From contig NZ_QMIG01000024.1 in NCBI RefSeq assembly GCF_003287285.1, forward strand, positions 20,398-84,397: a stretch of 64,000 bases of DNA, read 5' to 3'. Origin of the DNA: Phytoactinopolyspora halophila. GTDB taxonomy: Bacteria > Actinomycetota > Actinomycetes > Jiangellales > Jiangellaceae. Below, in pieces: positions 1 to 8,181 of the stretch. The position numbers were made by a program, and so were the translations under genes. Below the pieces are notes generated by a model that was not told the DNA's origin, did no database searches, and saw only the letters and a list, made by a program, of their open reading frames with translations. Position 1 is the first letter of the stretch; every line of letters starts with the position of its first letter.

Positions 1-144
1 CAACCCTGGATCGATGCGAACGGACAACCCGGCGAGCCGGGCCCCGATCTCGGGCATGCCGCACGCTTCGATGACCGGCCACGGTACGCGCGGCGTGTCA
101 CCTGAACTGTCGAGGACGGCGGGTACCAGCGAGGCGTCGGTCAC
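1..144 (-). CDS. Unidentified protein, N-terminal fragment (truncated by window edge)
   Basis: An open frame of 48 codons starts with GTG at 144 and runs off the left edge without a stop. The GTG overlaps the TGA of the upstream decarboxylase by 4 bases (GTGA), a translational-coupling arrangement used repeatedly elsewhere in this window, which is the main reason to believe it. The visible residues (VTDASLVPAVLDSSGD at the start, later PVIEACGMPEIGARLAG) match no family I can name. It is probably the second gene of a decarboxylase operon, so its full identity would help define the substrate of the decarboxylase. Confidence 0.6.
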   Translation of the reverse strand, partial: MTDASLVPAVLDSSGDTPRVPWPVIEACGMPEIGARLAGLSVRIDPGL

Positions 145-1493
145 GAATCGTACCGGCTTTCCAGCTGGTCCAGCACTGCAGCCTCGACGTCGGTGCTCGC
201 GTCCAGGCGCGCGCTCACGCCATAGAGCGCTGCGCCGCCATCGGTCGAGCCCGCAGGAGGCGCTCCGCCCGCAGCCCAGCCGAGATCCCGGAGGAACTCG
301 TCGACCACCGGAACGTGTGTGGGGTTGACGATGAGATGGATGCTGTCCGGATCGCGTTGGCGATCGATCCACCATCCCCGGCTTTCCAGCCGATCCGCCA
401 CGGCCATCATGTCCACCTGCTCGGAGGCGATCGCGAAGACACTCACCGGTGGATCACCGAGGACGTACAGCTCCGGAATGGCCCGGATGCCCTCGTGCAG
501 CCGATCGGTCGCCTTCATGACCTCGGTAAAGATCGCCCGGTATCCTGCCTTGCCCTCGTAGACGATCGCCGCCCACGCGCCGGCGATCGCGCCACCGGGC
601 CGGGTACCGAGGATTGTCGGCGATCCGAGGATCCCGCCCGGCCACGAGGTGTACGCGGAGAACTGGTAACGGCGCAGTTCTCGATCGCGGTACAAGACGG
701 TGGATGACCCCTTCGGGCCGTACCCGTACTTGTGCATGTCGGCGCTGATCGAGGTGACACCCGGGACACCGAAGTCGAACGCGGGCACCTCGTAGCCCAG
801 TTCGCGAGCGAACGGCAGCACGAAGCCGCCGATCGTGGCATCCACGTGCAAGCCGATTCCGTAACTGGCCGCGATGGCGCCCAGATCCTCGATCGGGTCG
901 ACCACCCCGTACGGAAAGCACGGGGCCGAGGCGCAGCCGAGGATGGTCGATTCGGAGATGGCCGCGGCGAACGCGGAAGGATCCGCGCGGAAGGTGTGGT
1001 CCACGGGCACCGGTACCGGCCGCACGCCCAGGAGTTCCCCCGCTTTGAGGAACGCCGGATGTGCCGTGACCGGCACCACCATCTCCGGATCGGTGATCTC
1101 GGGCCGTTCGGCCCGTGCCCGATCCCGGTACGCCTTCACCGCGAGGATCATGCTCTCCGTGCCGCCCGAGGTCATCGTGCCGCCGCTGGTGCGCGGATCG
1201 GCGCCAAGCAGGTCGAGGAGCATCCACACGACCTGTTTCTCCATCGTGGCCAAACTCGGAAACGCGGTGGGGCCGAGGAGGTTTTCGGCCGCGAACTCGC
1301 GATAAGCGTCGTGCACAACGTCGTCATGCTCTGGGCCTGCAGAGTAGACGAGACTCCAGATGCGCCCGCTGCGCCAATCCACGTCCGCAGCACGGTGTGC
1401 GCGTAATCGTTCCCGGACCTCCTCTCCGGACAGTCCTTCGGCGGGAAAGTGAGCGACCTGCTGCTCTGGGGGCTCGAATTCCGCAAGACTCAT
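141..1493 (-). CDS. PLP-dependent decarboxylase/lyase, sphingosine-1-phosphate lyase-like
   Basis: 450 residues, a group II PLP decarboxylase fold. HVDA (Asp218) would contact the pyridine nitrogen and the Schiff-base lysine is Lys255 in SADMHKYGYGPKGSS. The HKYGYGPKG form is typical of the sphingosine-1-phosphate lyase branch rather than of glutamate or aromatic amino acid decarboxylases. The TSGGTES motif near residue 108 fits the phosphate-binding loop. There is no N-terminal membrane anchor, as in bacterial homologues. The start at 1493 gives MSLAEFEPP. Its stop overlaps the start of the next gene by 4 bases. Family is secure; the substrate (a phosphorylated long-chain base or an amino acid) cannot be read from sequence. 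Confidence 0.85.
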   Translation of the reverse strand: MSLAEFEPPEQQVAHFPAEGLSGEEVRERLRAHRAADVDWRSGRIWSLVYSAGPEHDDVVHDAYREFAAENLLGPTAFPSLATMEKQVVWMLLDLLGADPRTSGGTMTSGGTESMILAVKAYRDRARAERPEITDPEMVVPVTAHPAFLKAGELLGVRPVPVPVDHTFRADPSAFAAAISESTILGCASAPCFPYGVVDPIEDLGAIAASYGIGLHVDATIGGFVLPFARELGYEVPAFDFGVPGVTSISADMHKYGYGPKGSSTVLYRDRELRRYQFSAYTSWPGGILGSPTILGTRPGGAIAGAWAAIVYEGKAGYRAIFTEVMKATDRLHEGIRAIPELYVLGDPPVSVFAIASEQVDMMAVADRLESRGWWIDRQRDPDSIHLIVNPTHVPVVDEFLRDLGWAAGGAPPAGSTDGGAALYGVSARLDASTDVEAAVLDQLESRYDS

Positions 1494-1617
1494 AGCCGTG
1501 GAAGTACACCTTCATCAAGTTGTGATCTACCCGTTATCAATGCGCGCACCTTATCGTGGGGTACCGACGCCGAACAAACCCCGAGGAAGCATAACGGCGA
1601 ATGCTAGCGTCGAGGAC

Positions 1618-3030
1618 GTGACATCCCAGCCCGAGCGAGGCATCTACGCCAACCGGACGCTCAACCTGCGGTCGGTCGAAGCGATCGGCTACGACATGGA
1701 TTACACGCTCATCCACTACCGTACCGACGAGTGGGAGGGATCCGCCTTCGAGCACGGGCGGCGCTTGCTGGCCGAACGCGGGTTTCCGGTCCACGACGTC
1801 GCGTTCGACGCTGATCACTACACCCAGGGCCTGGTCATCGATCTCGACCTGGGAAACCTCGTGAAGGCGACCCGGTTCGGCTATGTCATCCAGGCCCAGC
1901 ACGGTACCCGCCAGCTCACCTTTGACGAGCTGCGCCGCGCCTATGCCGGGGTCTTCGTCGACCTCGCCGAACCGCGCTTCCGATTCCTGAACACGCTGTT
2001 CTCCATCTCCGAGGCCGCCCTGTACGCCCAGCTCGTCGACCGCCTCGACGCCGGCCTCCTCGACGGACCGCTCGGCTACGACGAGCTCTACCGCGCGGTG
2101 TCGTCCGCCCTTGACGAGTCGCACGCCGTCGGCACGCTGAAGGCGGAGATCGCGGCGGATCCGGATCGGTTCTGCGAACTCGATCCCGAGACCGCGGAGA
2201 CGTTGCTCGATCAGCGCCTCGCCGGCAAACGGCTGCTACTGATCACGAACAGCGAGCTGCCGTACACCCGCGCCATGATGAGCTACGTCTTCGACCGTCA
2301 CCTGCCCAGCGGATCGTGGCGTGACCTGTTCGACATCGTTGTCGTCTCGGCGAGCAAGCCCCGCTTCTTCGCCGAGGACATCCCGGCCTTTCGCGTGGTC
2401 GATCCGGATGAGGGCCTGCTCAAACCACATCCGGGGCTGCTGGAGGTCGGCGAGATCTACCACGGTGCCTGTGCCCGCCTCGTCGAGCAGAGCCTCGGCC
2501 TCGACGGGGCCCAGATCCTGTATGCCGGTGACCACCTCTTTGGCGACGTACACGTCACGAAGTCCGTCCTGCGCTGGCGTACCGCGCTGATCATGCGCGA
2601 GCTGGAAGCCGAGATCGCCGACGCCGCGCGGTTCGCGAGCGACGAGGAGCAGCTACAGCGCTTGATGGCGCGGAAGGTGGAACTCGAAGATCAGGTGGCT
2701 CAGACCCGGCTGGCAAACGTGCGGCACGATGCCGCGCACAACGGCCAGCCGACGTCGGACGGCCCGTCGGTGGGCAAGCTGCTCGAGCAGCTACGCGAGC
2801 TGGATCAGCAGATCACGCCGCTGGCCAAGGCGGCAGCCGAGCTCGGCAACCCCACCTGGGGTCCGCTGATGCGTGCCGGCAACGACAAGAGCCTGTTCGC
2901 CCGGCAGGTCGAGCGCTATGCCGACGTGTACACCTCCCGGGTGGCCAACTTCGGCCGCCGGACGCCCTACGCGTTCTTGCGCGCGGCGCGGACCACGTTG
3001 CCGCATGACGTGACGCCCGGGGACACATGA
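1618..3030 (+). CDS. HAD-IG family 5'-nucleotidase
   Basis: 470 residues, a HAD-superfamily protein of the large cytosolic purine 5'-nucleotidase type (NT5C2/NT5DC-like), expected to dephosphorylate nucleoside monophosphates. HAD motif I is GYDMDYTLIHY with Asp26 and Asp28. Motif II is likely LLITNSELPY, and YAGDHLFGDV is the motif IV region. Residues around 335-430 are rich in charge and form a helical insertion. I chose the GTG at 1618 (MTSQPERGIYANRTLNL) because homologues begin this way; the frame is open back to a GTG at 1498, which would add 40 residues of non-family sequence. A strong terminator follows at 3032-3074. Confidence 0.88.
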   Translation: MTSQPERGIYANRTLNLRSVEAIGYDMDYTLIHYRTDEWEGSAFEHGRRLLAERGFPVHDVAFDADHYTQGLVIDLDLGNLVKATRFGYVIQAQHGTRQLTFDELRRAYAGVFVDLAEPRFRFLNTLFSISEAALYAQLVDRLDAGLLDGPLGYDELYRAVSSALDESHAVGTLKAEIAADPDRFCELDPETAETLLDQRLAGKRLLLITNSELPYTRAMMSYVFDRHLPSGSWRDLFDIVVVSASKPRFFAEDIPAFRVVDPDEGLLKPHPGLLEVGEIYHGACARLVEQSLGLDGAQILYAGDHLFGDVHVTKSVLRWRTALIMRELEAEIADAARFASDEEQLQRLMARKVELEDQVAQTRLANVRHDAAHNGQPTSDGPSVGKLLEQLRELDQQITPLAKAAAELGNPTWGPLMRAGNDKSLFARQVERYADVYTSRVANFGRRTPYAFLRAARTTLPHDVTPGDT

Positions 3031-3031
3031 C

Positions 3032-3074
3032 AGGCCCGTGTGTGCCAGAGCGAATCTGTGGCACACACGGGCCT
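3032..3074 (+). terminator. Rho-independent-type terminator after the nucleotidase gene
   Basis: A perfect 16-bp inverted repeat (aggcccgtgtgtgcca at 3032-3047 pairing with 3059-3074) has an 11-nt loop and is followed by 'ttcccc'. It begins one base past the stop codon of the nucleotidase gene. Like most actinobacterial terminators it lacks a long U tract. Confidence 0.85.
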
Positions 3075-3094
3075 TTCCCCCGTGATTCCTCGCC

Positions 3095-3190
3095 GGCTAG
3101 ATTTCCGACGGACCGGACGTTTACCGCGCTCCCCCGTGACACGCGGCCCCCGTGTTGTGAACGTTCGGTGAAACCGCCGGAAATCTAGCC
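3095..3190. repeat. Widely spaced 13-bp inverted repeat ggctagatttccg
   Basis: ggctagatttccg at 3095-3107 and its exact complement at 3178-3190 lie 70 bp apart between the nucleotidase terminator and the micro-ORF at 3217-3285. The similarity extends partly outward (a CGG triplet follows one base after each). It could be a paired regulator site or the base of an RNA structure downstream of the micro-ORF. No function can be assigned. Confidence 0.5.
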
Positions 3191-3216
3191 TGACGATGGT
3201 GTGGCCAAATTTCTAA

Positions 3217-3285
3217 TCAGGCGAGGCCTAGTGCCTTGAGGATTTCTTCGACGAGGTTGGCGAGCGAATCCAAGAGGTGATACAT
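3217..3285 (-). CDS. 22-residue amphipathic micro-ORF
   Basis: ATG at 3285 is preceded by a very strong ribosome site (gaaggagggttc, spacing about 6). The predicted peptide MYHLLDSLANLVEEILKALG plus LA is leucine-rich. On a helix its Leu/Val/Ile positions form one face and its Asp/Glu/Lys/His positions the other. A good sigma-70-type promoter lies upstream (TTTACT, 17 bp, TATAGT). No family is recognised. It could be a small membrane-active or regulatory peptide, or a leader, although no downstream gene on this strand follows closely. It lies inside an otherwise gene-free stretch of about 500 bp. Confidence 0.55.
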   Translation of the reverse strand: MYHLLDSLANLVEEILKALGLA

Positions 3286-3368
3286 GAACCCTCCTTCGAG
3301 TACCTCCGGGTGTCTCCCCGCCTGACCCTGGCTAGCCATTTCCGGAAGATCCGGCGGGCGATGCAATG

Positions 3369-3397
3369 ACTATAACCAGATCGCTACAGAGAGTAAA
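3369..3397 (-). promoter_or_regulatory. Promoter of the 22-residue micro-ORF
   Basis: On the minus strand TTTACT (3392-3397) is followed after exactly 17 bp by TATAGT (3369-3374). This is close to the sigma-70 consensus and lies in a locally AT-rich patch of a GC-rich chromosome. The predicted transcript would start near 3362 and have a leader of roughly 75 nt before the micro-ORF start at 3285. Confidence 0.55.
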
Positions 3398-3571
3398 GAG
3401 GTGTGACAAATAAATTTCGAGCTAGGCATATCTCTAGTCATGCAACGCAGGAGGCGGCTTGACCGATATGTCATGACCCGATATTCACTTTGTCATATCC
3501 CGAATGCGGCACGTGGCGTCCTGCTGGCACCCGCCGTGTCGTGCGTGCGCGGGCAATGCTAGAACAACTAC

Positions 3572-4954
3572 GTGCGGCAACTGGTCCTCAAGGCATCTAT
3601 CGCCCTCGTGCTCGCGCTCACGTCCTGTTCTGGCGACGATGGCGACACCGGGAACGACGGCCCCGAGCGGGACACCGCGGCCACCGAGGAGGCCGGTGCG
3701 CAGGGCGAGGTCGAGATTCCCGACGATCCCCTCGGATCCCAGGTCCAATGGGTGCTCGACCAGCTCGCCGCCGGCTCCGGCCCGGATCCGGAGACGGCGG
3801 CCGAGCGCTTCGACGACGAGTTCTTGAACCAGGTCGAGCCTGACGAGGTCGGCCCGATGTTCGCGCAGCTGCGGGCGGGCGGACCGTACACGCCGACGTC
3901 CTTTCAGAGCGACGGGCAGGTGGCCACGCTCATCCTCGCCGGCACTGACGACACCGAATGGCAGCTGCACGTCGGAATCGACGACGACGAGCGGATCAAC
4001 CTGCTCTACATCCAGGAGGCCGCGGACGTTCCCGAGGTCGATAGCTGGGAGGAGTTCGACGCCGCCTTGACCGAGACCGGCGCGCAGGTCAGCGTCTATG
4101 CCGCCCACCACGATGGCGACTCCTGGGAAGCCGTCCACCAGAACGCCGGCGACGAGATCCTGCCGCTCGGCTCCGTCTTCAAGCTGTACGTTCTCGGCGC
4201 CGTCCAGCGCGCCGTTCTCGACGGCGAGATCTCCTGGGAAGACCAGGTCACCGTCACCGACGAGGTGCGCAGCCTGCCCAGCGGAGAATTGCAGGAGGCG
4301 GACACCGGCACATCCGTGACCGTGGCCGAGGCTGCCGAGAAGATGATTTCTATCAGTGACAACACGGCCACGGACATGCTCATCGAGCTGGTTGGACGCG
4401 ACGCCGTCGAAGAAGCGGTCGCCGCCATGGGCCATCACGACCCCCGGCTGCTCGACCCCTTCCTCACCACGCGGGAGCTGTTCTGGCTGGGATGGTCGGA
4501 TCCGCAACGACGGGAAGAATGGCAGCACGCGGACCCCGAGCGGCGCGGCGCCATCCTCGACGACGTTCCCCGTGGCGAGCTGGACGTCGACGCCGCCGCC
4601 GTGACCGATCCCGTCTGGTCATCCGGCATCGGCTGGTTCGCCACCGGAGCTGATGTCGCCGCCGCGTACGAGGAACTCCAGGAGCTCGCGGCCGAGGACG
4701 ACACCGGGACGGTGCGGGACCTGCTCACCATCAACCCCGGTGTGGCCGTCAACGAGGACGACTGGCCATATGTCGCCTACAAGGGAGGCAGCGCACCGGG
4801 TGTGCTCTCGCTGTCGTGGTACTTGGAGGACGACGCCAGCGTGGCACACACCCTGGTCGTCCAGCTCGCAAGCGACGACGCCGCCCTGGTCGAACAACTC
4901 GCGCTCATCGCGGGTATCGCCGAGCAAGGCATCGAGCTGCTCGCTGACGGCTGA
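3572..4954 (+). CDS. LpqF/ORF12-like lipoprotein, class A beta-lactamase-fold serine hydrolase
   Basis: 460 residues. The N-terminus MRQLVLKASIALVLALTSCS is a lipoprotein signal with the lipobox Cys at residue 19, followed by a very acidic linker. Residues about 50-155 look like the N-terminal domain of the Cpe/LpqF (clavulanate ORF12-like) family; the rest is a class A beta-lactamase-like fold. Ser201-Val-Phe-Lys204 is the SxxK motif, Ser262-Asp-Asn264 the SDN motif, and a YKGGSAPG segment replaces KTG. I do not see the class A Glu166 signature, so esterase/peptidase activity or none is likelier than drug hydrolysis. The GTG at 3572 has no clear Shine-Dalgarno and sits just after 'tagaac', so a leaderless mRNA is possible. 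Confidence 0.85.
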   Translation: MRQLVLKASIALVLALTSCSGDDGDTGNDGPERDTAATEEAGAQGEVEIPDDPLGSQVQWVLDQLAAGSGPDPETAAERFDDEFLNQVEPDEVGPMFAQLRAGGPYTPTSFQSDGQVATLILAGTDDTEWQLHVGIDDDERINLLYIQEAADVPEVDSWEEFDAALTETGAQVSVYAAHHDGDSWEAVHQNAGDEILPLGSVFKLYVLGAVQRAVLDGEISWEDQVTVTDEVRSLPSGELQEADTGTSVTVAEAAEKMISISDNTATDMLIELVGRDAVEEAVAAMGHHDPRLLDPFLTTRELFWLGWSDPQRREEWQHADPERRGAILDDVPRGELDVDAAAVTDPVWSSGIGWFATGADVAAAYEELQELAAEDDTGTVRDLLTINPGVAVNEDDWPYVAYKGGSAPGVLSLSWYLEDDASVAHTLVVQLASDDAALVEQLALIAGIAEQGIELLADG

Positions 4955-4958
4955 GACT

Positions 4959-6269
4959 CTACGGCCGGCCCAGGCCGCGATACGTCCAGCCCGCAGCCCG
5001 CCAGCCGGCGGCGTCCAGGCAATTGCGCCCGTCGACAACGTTGCGTGCTGCCACGACGTCCGCGAGCTCGCGCGGGTCGAGCTCGCGGAACTCCCGCCAC
5101 TCGGTCAGGTGCAGCACCACGTCGGCGCCACGGCACGCGTCGACGGCCGCCGGCGCGTACTCCAGCGTCGGGAAGACCGCACGTGCGTTCTCCATCGCCT
5201 TGGGATCGTAGACGGCCACGTGTGCGCCCTGGAGCTGGAGCCGCCCGGCGACGTTGAGTGCCGGGGAGTCGCGGACGTCGTCGGATTCCGGTTTGAACGC
5301 CGCCCCGAGAACGGCGATGCGCCGCCCGATCAGGTGGCCGCCCGCCAGCTCCCGGGCGATCTCGGCGACCCGCTCCCGCCGCCGCACGTTGATCGCATCC
5401 ACCTCGCCGAGGAAACTCAGCGCGTGCGACGCGCCCAGCTCACCTGCCCGCGCCATGAACGCCCGGATGTCCTTGGGCAGGCAGCCACCCCCGAATCCCA
5501 GGCCGGCGTTGAGGAACTTGCGCCCGATCCGCTCGTCGTGGCCGATCGCGTCCGCCAGCTGCGTCACGTCCGCTCCGGCGACCTCGCAGATCTCCGAGAT
5601 CGCGTTGATGAACGAGATCTTGGTGGCCAGGAACGCGTTCGCCGACACCTTGACCAGCTCGGCCGTCGCCAGATCGGTGACGACCACGGGTGTCGTCGCC
5701 TCGATCGCACGGGCATAGACCTCGCGTAACCGTTCTTCGGCGCGCTGCGTGCTCACCCCGAGCACCAGCCGGTCCGGATACAGCGTGTCCGAGACGGCGA
5801 AGCCCTCGCGGAGAAACTCCGGGTTCCAGGCCAGATCGACGTCGGCACTGGAGGAGACGAGCTTGGCCAGCCGATCGGCGAGCCTGCGGGCGGTACCGAC
5901 CGGTACGGTCGATTTGCCGACCACCACGCACGAGCCGTTCAGATGCGGAGCGAGGGCGTCCACTGCACGATCGACATGGGTCAGGTCGGCACCGAGCCCG
6001 TCGCGCCGCTGCGGCGTTCCGACACAGATGAAGTGCACGTCACAGCCCTCGATCTCGGCCATGTCCGTCGTGTATCGCAGCCGCTCGGTGCCGACGTGCT
6101 TGCGCAGGAGCTCGTCCAGGCCAGGCTCGTAGAACGGCGCCTCCCCTCGCGAGAGCGCCGCGACCTTTGTCTCGTCGACGTCGACGCCGACGACGGTGTG
6201 ACCCAGCTCGGCCATCCCGACGGCATGGACCGCGCCGAGGTAGCCAGTGCCGATGACGGAGATTCGCAC
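4959..6269 (-). CDS. ugd: UDP-glucose 6-dehydrogenase
   Basis: 436 residues. It makes UDP-glucuronate from UDP-glucose with two NAD+. The N-terminal Rossmann motif is ISVIGTGYLGAVHA, with VDVD after it binding the ribose. The catalytic cysteine is Cys263 in GFGGGCLPKDIRAF; the central helix contains AELVKVSANAFLATKISFIN; and the C-terminal UDP-binding domain begins near GRRIAVLGAAFKPESDDVRDSP. Length is normal for the family. It converges on the LpqF-like gene with only 4 bp between stops, and no terminator is visible there. No glycosyltransferases lie nearby, so the destination of the UDP-glucuronate is unknown. Confidence 0.95.
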   Translation of the reverse strand: MRISVIGTGYLGAVHAVGMAELGHTVVGVDVDETKVAALSRGEAPFYEPGLDELLRKHVGTERLRYTTDMAEIEGCDVHFICVGTPQRRDGLGADLTHVDRAVDALAPHLNGSCVVVGKSTVPVGTARRLADRLAKLVSSSADVDLAWNPEFLREGFAVSDTLYPDRLVLGVSTQRAEERLREVYARAIEATTPVVVTDLATAELVKVSANAFLATKISFINAISEICEVAGADVTQLADAIGHDERIGRKFLNAGLGFGGGCLPKDIRAFMARAGELGASHALSFLGEVDAINVRRRERVAEIARELAGGHLIGRRIAVLGAAFKPESDDVRDSPALNVAGRLQLQGAHVAVYDPKAMENARAVFPTLEYAPAAVDACRGADVVLHLTEWREFRELDPRELADVVAARNVVDGRNCLDAAGWRAAGWTYRGLGRP

Positions 6270-6373
6270 CGGGCGGACCTTCCTCTCGAATGCTTCAGCC
6301 GACTGGCGGCACGGTACATGATTCTCCCGATCGGGCGTACAGCTCGGTAACCGAGCAGGTACTCTCGCTGCCG

Positions 6374-6955
6374 ATGCACGATTCCGGATCCGCGGCCCGC
6401 CTGCTGATCTCCGTCGTGCTCGCCGCCTTCCTGCTGGCCATCGCGGGATGCACGAGCCACACGGAGACGAGCGTGAACGCCAGCTTCCAACCGGCCGAGC
6501 CGTTCGACGAGGATGCCGTCGCCGTCACGTACGACGAGGGCGCGTTGCCGGCGGGAAGCGACGTCGAGCTGACGGCGAGCTCCACCGGCGACGGCTCCAC
6601 GTACACTCTCGTGCTCGACAGCGTACAGGCCGATCGCGACTTCGGCGCTCACCTGCACACCGATCCCTGCGGGCAGGAGCCGGAGGATTCCGGGCCGCAC
6701 TATCAGGACGAGCCCGACCCCGAGCAGCCGTCGACGGATCCCGAATACGCCAATCCGGAGAACGAGGTCTGGCTCGACCTCACCACGGATGGCGCGGGCC
6801 ACGGCGAGTCGGAAGCCACCGTGGACTGGCTTCCCCGCTCCGGAGAAGCGAACTCGGTCGTGCTGCACCAGCGGCACACCGCCACCGCCGAGGGCGAGGC
6901 CGGCGCGGCGGGAGACCGCCTCGGTTGCGTCAACGTCTCCCCCGACTTCGACTGA
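6374..6955 (+). CDS. SodC-like (Cu/Zn superoxide dismutase fold) lipoprotein
   Basis: 193 residues from the ATG at 6374, giving a lipoprotein signal ending in LAIAGC (Cys26). The body aligns by eye to Cu/Zn superoxide dismutase. His93 and His95 in GAHLHTDPC, His109 in GPHYQ and His165 in SVVLHQRH correspond to the four copper ligands. Cys99 and Cys185 (GCVNV) match the conserved disulfide. The usual extra zinc-site histidines are not visible in the acidic loop between residues 110 and 135. It would act outside the membrane against superoxide if copper is bound. An upstream in-frame start at 6290 would remove the signal peptide from the N-terminus and is unlikely. Confidence 0.72.
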   Translation: MHDSGSAARLLISVVLAAFLLAIAGCTSHTETSVNASFQPAEPFDEDAVAVTYDEGALPAGSDVELTASSTGDGSTYTLVLDSVQADRDFGAHLHTDPCGQEPEDSGPHYQDEPDPEQPSTDPEYANPENEVWLDLTTDGAGHGESEATVDWLPRSGEANSVVLHQRHTATAEGEAGAAGDRLGCVNVSPDFD

Positions 6956-8165
6956 TCCCGTCTCCCAGGTACAGCACCGATGGCGCGGCGGTGCGGGGCT
7001 CGGGCAGCGTCAGCGGCGTCTCACCGGGCGTGAAGCTCCCCAGGATCACCGGCCGCACCGCGCCGGTACATGCCGGCACGGTTCCCGCGAGGCCGAACCA
7101 GCTGTGCCAGCCGATCAGGGCGAACGCGATGGCCTCCTTCGCGTCCACGGGCGCGCCCAGCTCGCTGGAGGGCCGGAGCGTGACCTCGGGGATCTCGGCG
7201 TCCAGCAGCGAACGCAGCACCGGGTTGTGCCAGCCGCCGCCCGAGACGACGAGCGTGTCGACGCCGTGGCCACGGGCCGCCCGCGCCACGGTCCGGGCGG
7301 TGAGCGCCGTGACCGTCGCCACCACGTCGGAGTAGCCGACGTCCGGGTACCGGGCCAGCATCCGGGCCAGGTACGCGTCGTGGAACAGCTCCTTGCCCGT
7401 GCTCTTGGGCGGGGACAGCGCGTAGTACGGCTCGGCGAGCAGATCCTCCAGCAAGTCGTCGTGCACCGTGCCGGCAGCGCCGAGCGCGCCGCCGGCGTCG
7501 TAACCCGGCCCGTCGGGTTCTGCCAGCAGCGCGGCGGCGTCGATCAAGGCGTTGGCGGGGCCGACGTCGTAGGCGACGGGACGGGATCCGGTACCGCCCG
7601 GCACGGTGATGTTCGCGATGCCGCCCAGGTTCAGCGCCGCCGGGCGCCCCGGCACGCCGGCCAGGAGCAGCACGTCGAGCAGCGGCACGAGCGGCGCGCC
7701 ATGGCCACCGGCAGCGATGTCGCGGCCGCGCACGTCCGAGAGCACCGGCACGCCGGTACGTTCGGCGATCCACGCCGGTTGCCCGATCTGCAACGTGCCC
7801 CGGGCGCGGGTGCCCTCGACCCAGTGGTACACCGTCTGGCCATGTGAGCAGATCAGGTCCAGCGGTCCCGCGACATCGGCGGCATCGGCCGCCGCGGCGG
7901 CGAAGGCCTGCCCGATGGACGTATCCAGCTCGCACATCTCCGCGAATCCCGGTTCCGACGGGGGCAGGCTCTCCCGCAACCGTGAGCGCAACGACGCGTC
8001 GTAGGCATGACTCGTCGTGTACAGCACGTTTCCGTGCAGCACGCCTTCGCCCTCGCCGTGGCCGGCGCCGTTCGTGCCGTCCTCCAGGTCGAACTCCACC
8101 ACGGCCACGTCGATCCCGTCGTGGCTCGTACCAGAGATCATGCCGAGCACTCGCAACGTCGTCAT
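6930..8165 (-). CDS. anmK: Anhydro-N-acetylmuramic acid kinase
   Basis: 411 residues. It hydrolyses and phosphorylates 1,6-anhydro-MurNAc to MurNAc-6-phosphate in peptidoglycan recycling. The family motifs are clear: [19 protein letters not shown] at the N-terminus, [11 protein letters not shown], and [14 protein letters not shown] in the ASKHA ATPase core. I start at the ATG at 8165. The frame remains open to 8306, but that extension overlaps the upstream GH59 gene and carries no family sequence. The 3' end overlaps the convergent SodC-like gene by 26 bp. It lies 17 bp downstream of the GH59 gene and near a YbbE-like serine hydrolase, consistent with cell-wall turnover. Confidence 0.92.
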   Translation of the reverse strand: MTTLRVLGMISGTSHDGIDVAVVEFDLEDGTNGAGHGEGEGVLHGNVLYTTSHAYDASLRSRLRESLPPSEPGFAEMCELDTSIGQAFAAAAADAADVAGPLDLICSHGQTVYHWVEGTRARGTLQIGQPAWIAERTGVPVLSDVRGRDIAAGGHGAPLVPLLDVLLLAGVPGRPAALNLGGIANITVPGGTGSRPVAYDVGPANALIDAAALLAEPDGPGYDAGGALGAAGTVHDDLLEDLLAEPYYALSPPKSTGKELFHDAYLARMLARYPDVGYSDVVATVTALTARTVARAARGHGVDTLVVSGGGWHNPVLRSLLDAEIPEVTLRPSSELGAPVDAKEAIAFALIGWHSWFGLAGTVPACTGAVRPVILGSFTPGETPLTLPEPRTAAPSVLYLGDGISRSRGRR

Positions 8166-8181
8166 GATAACCGTGCCACGA

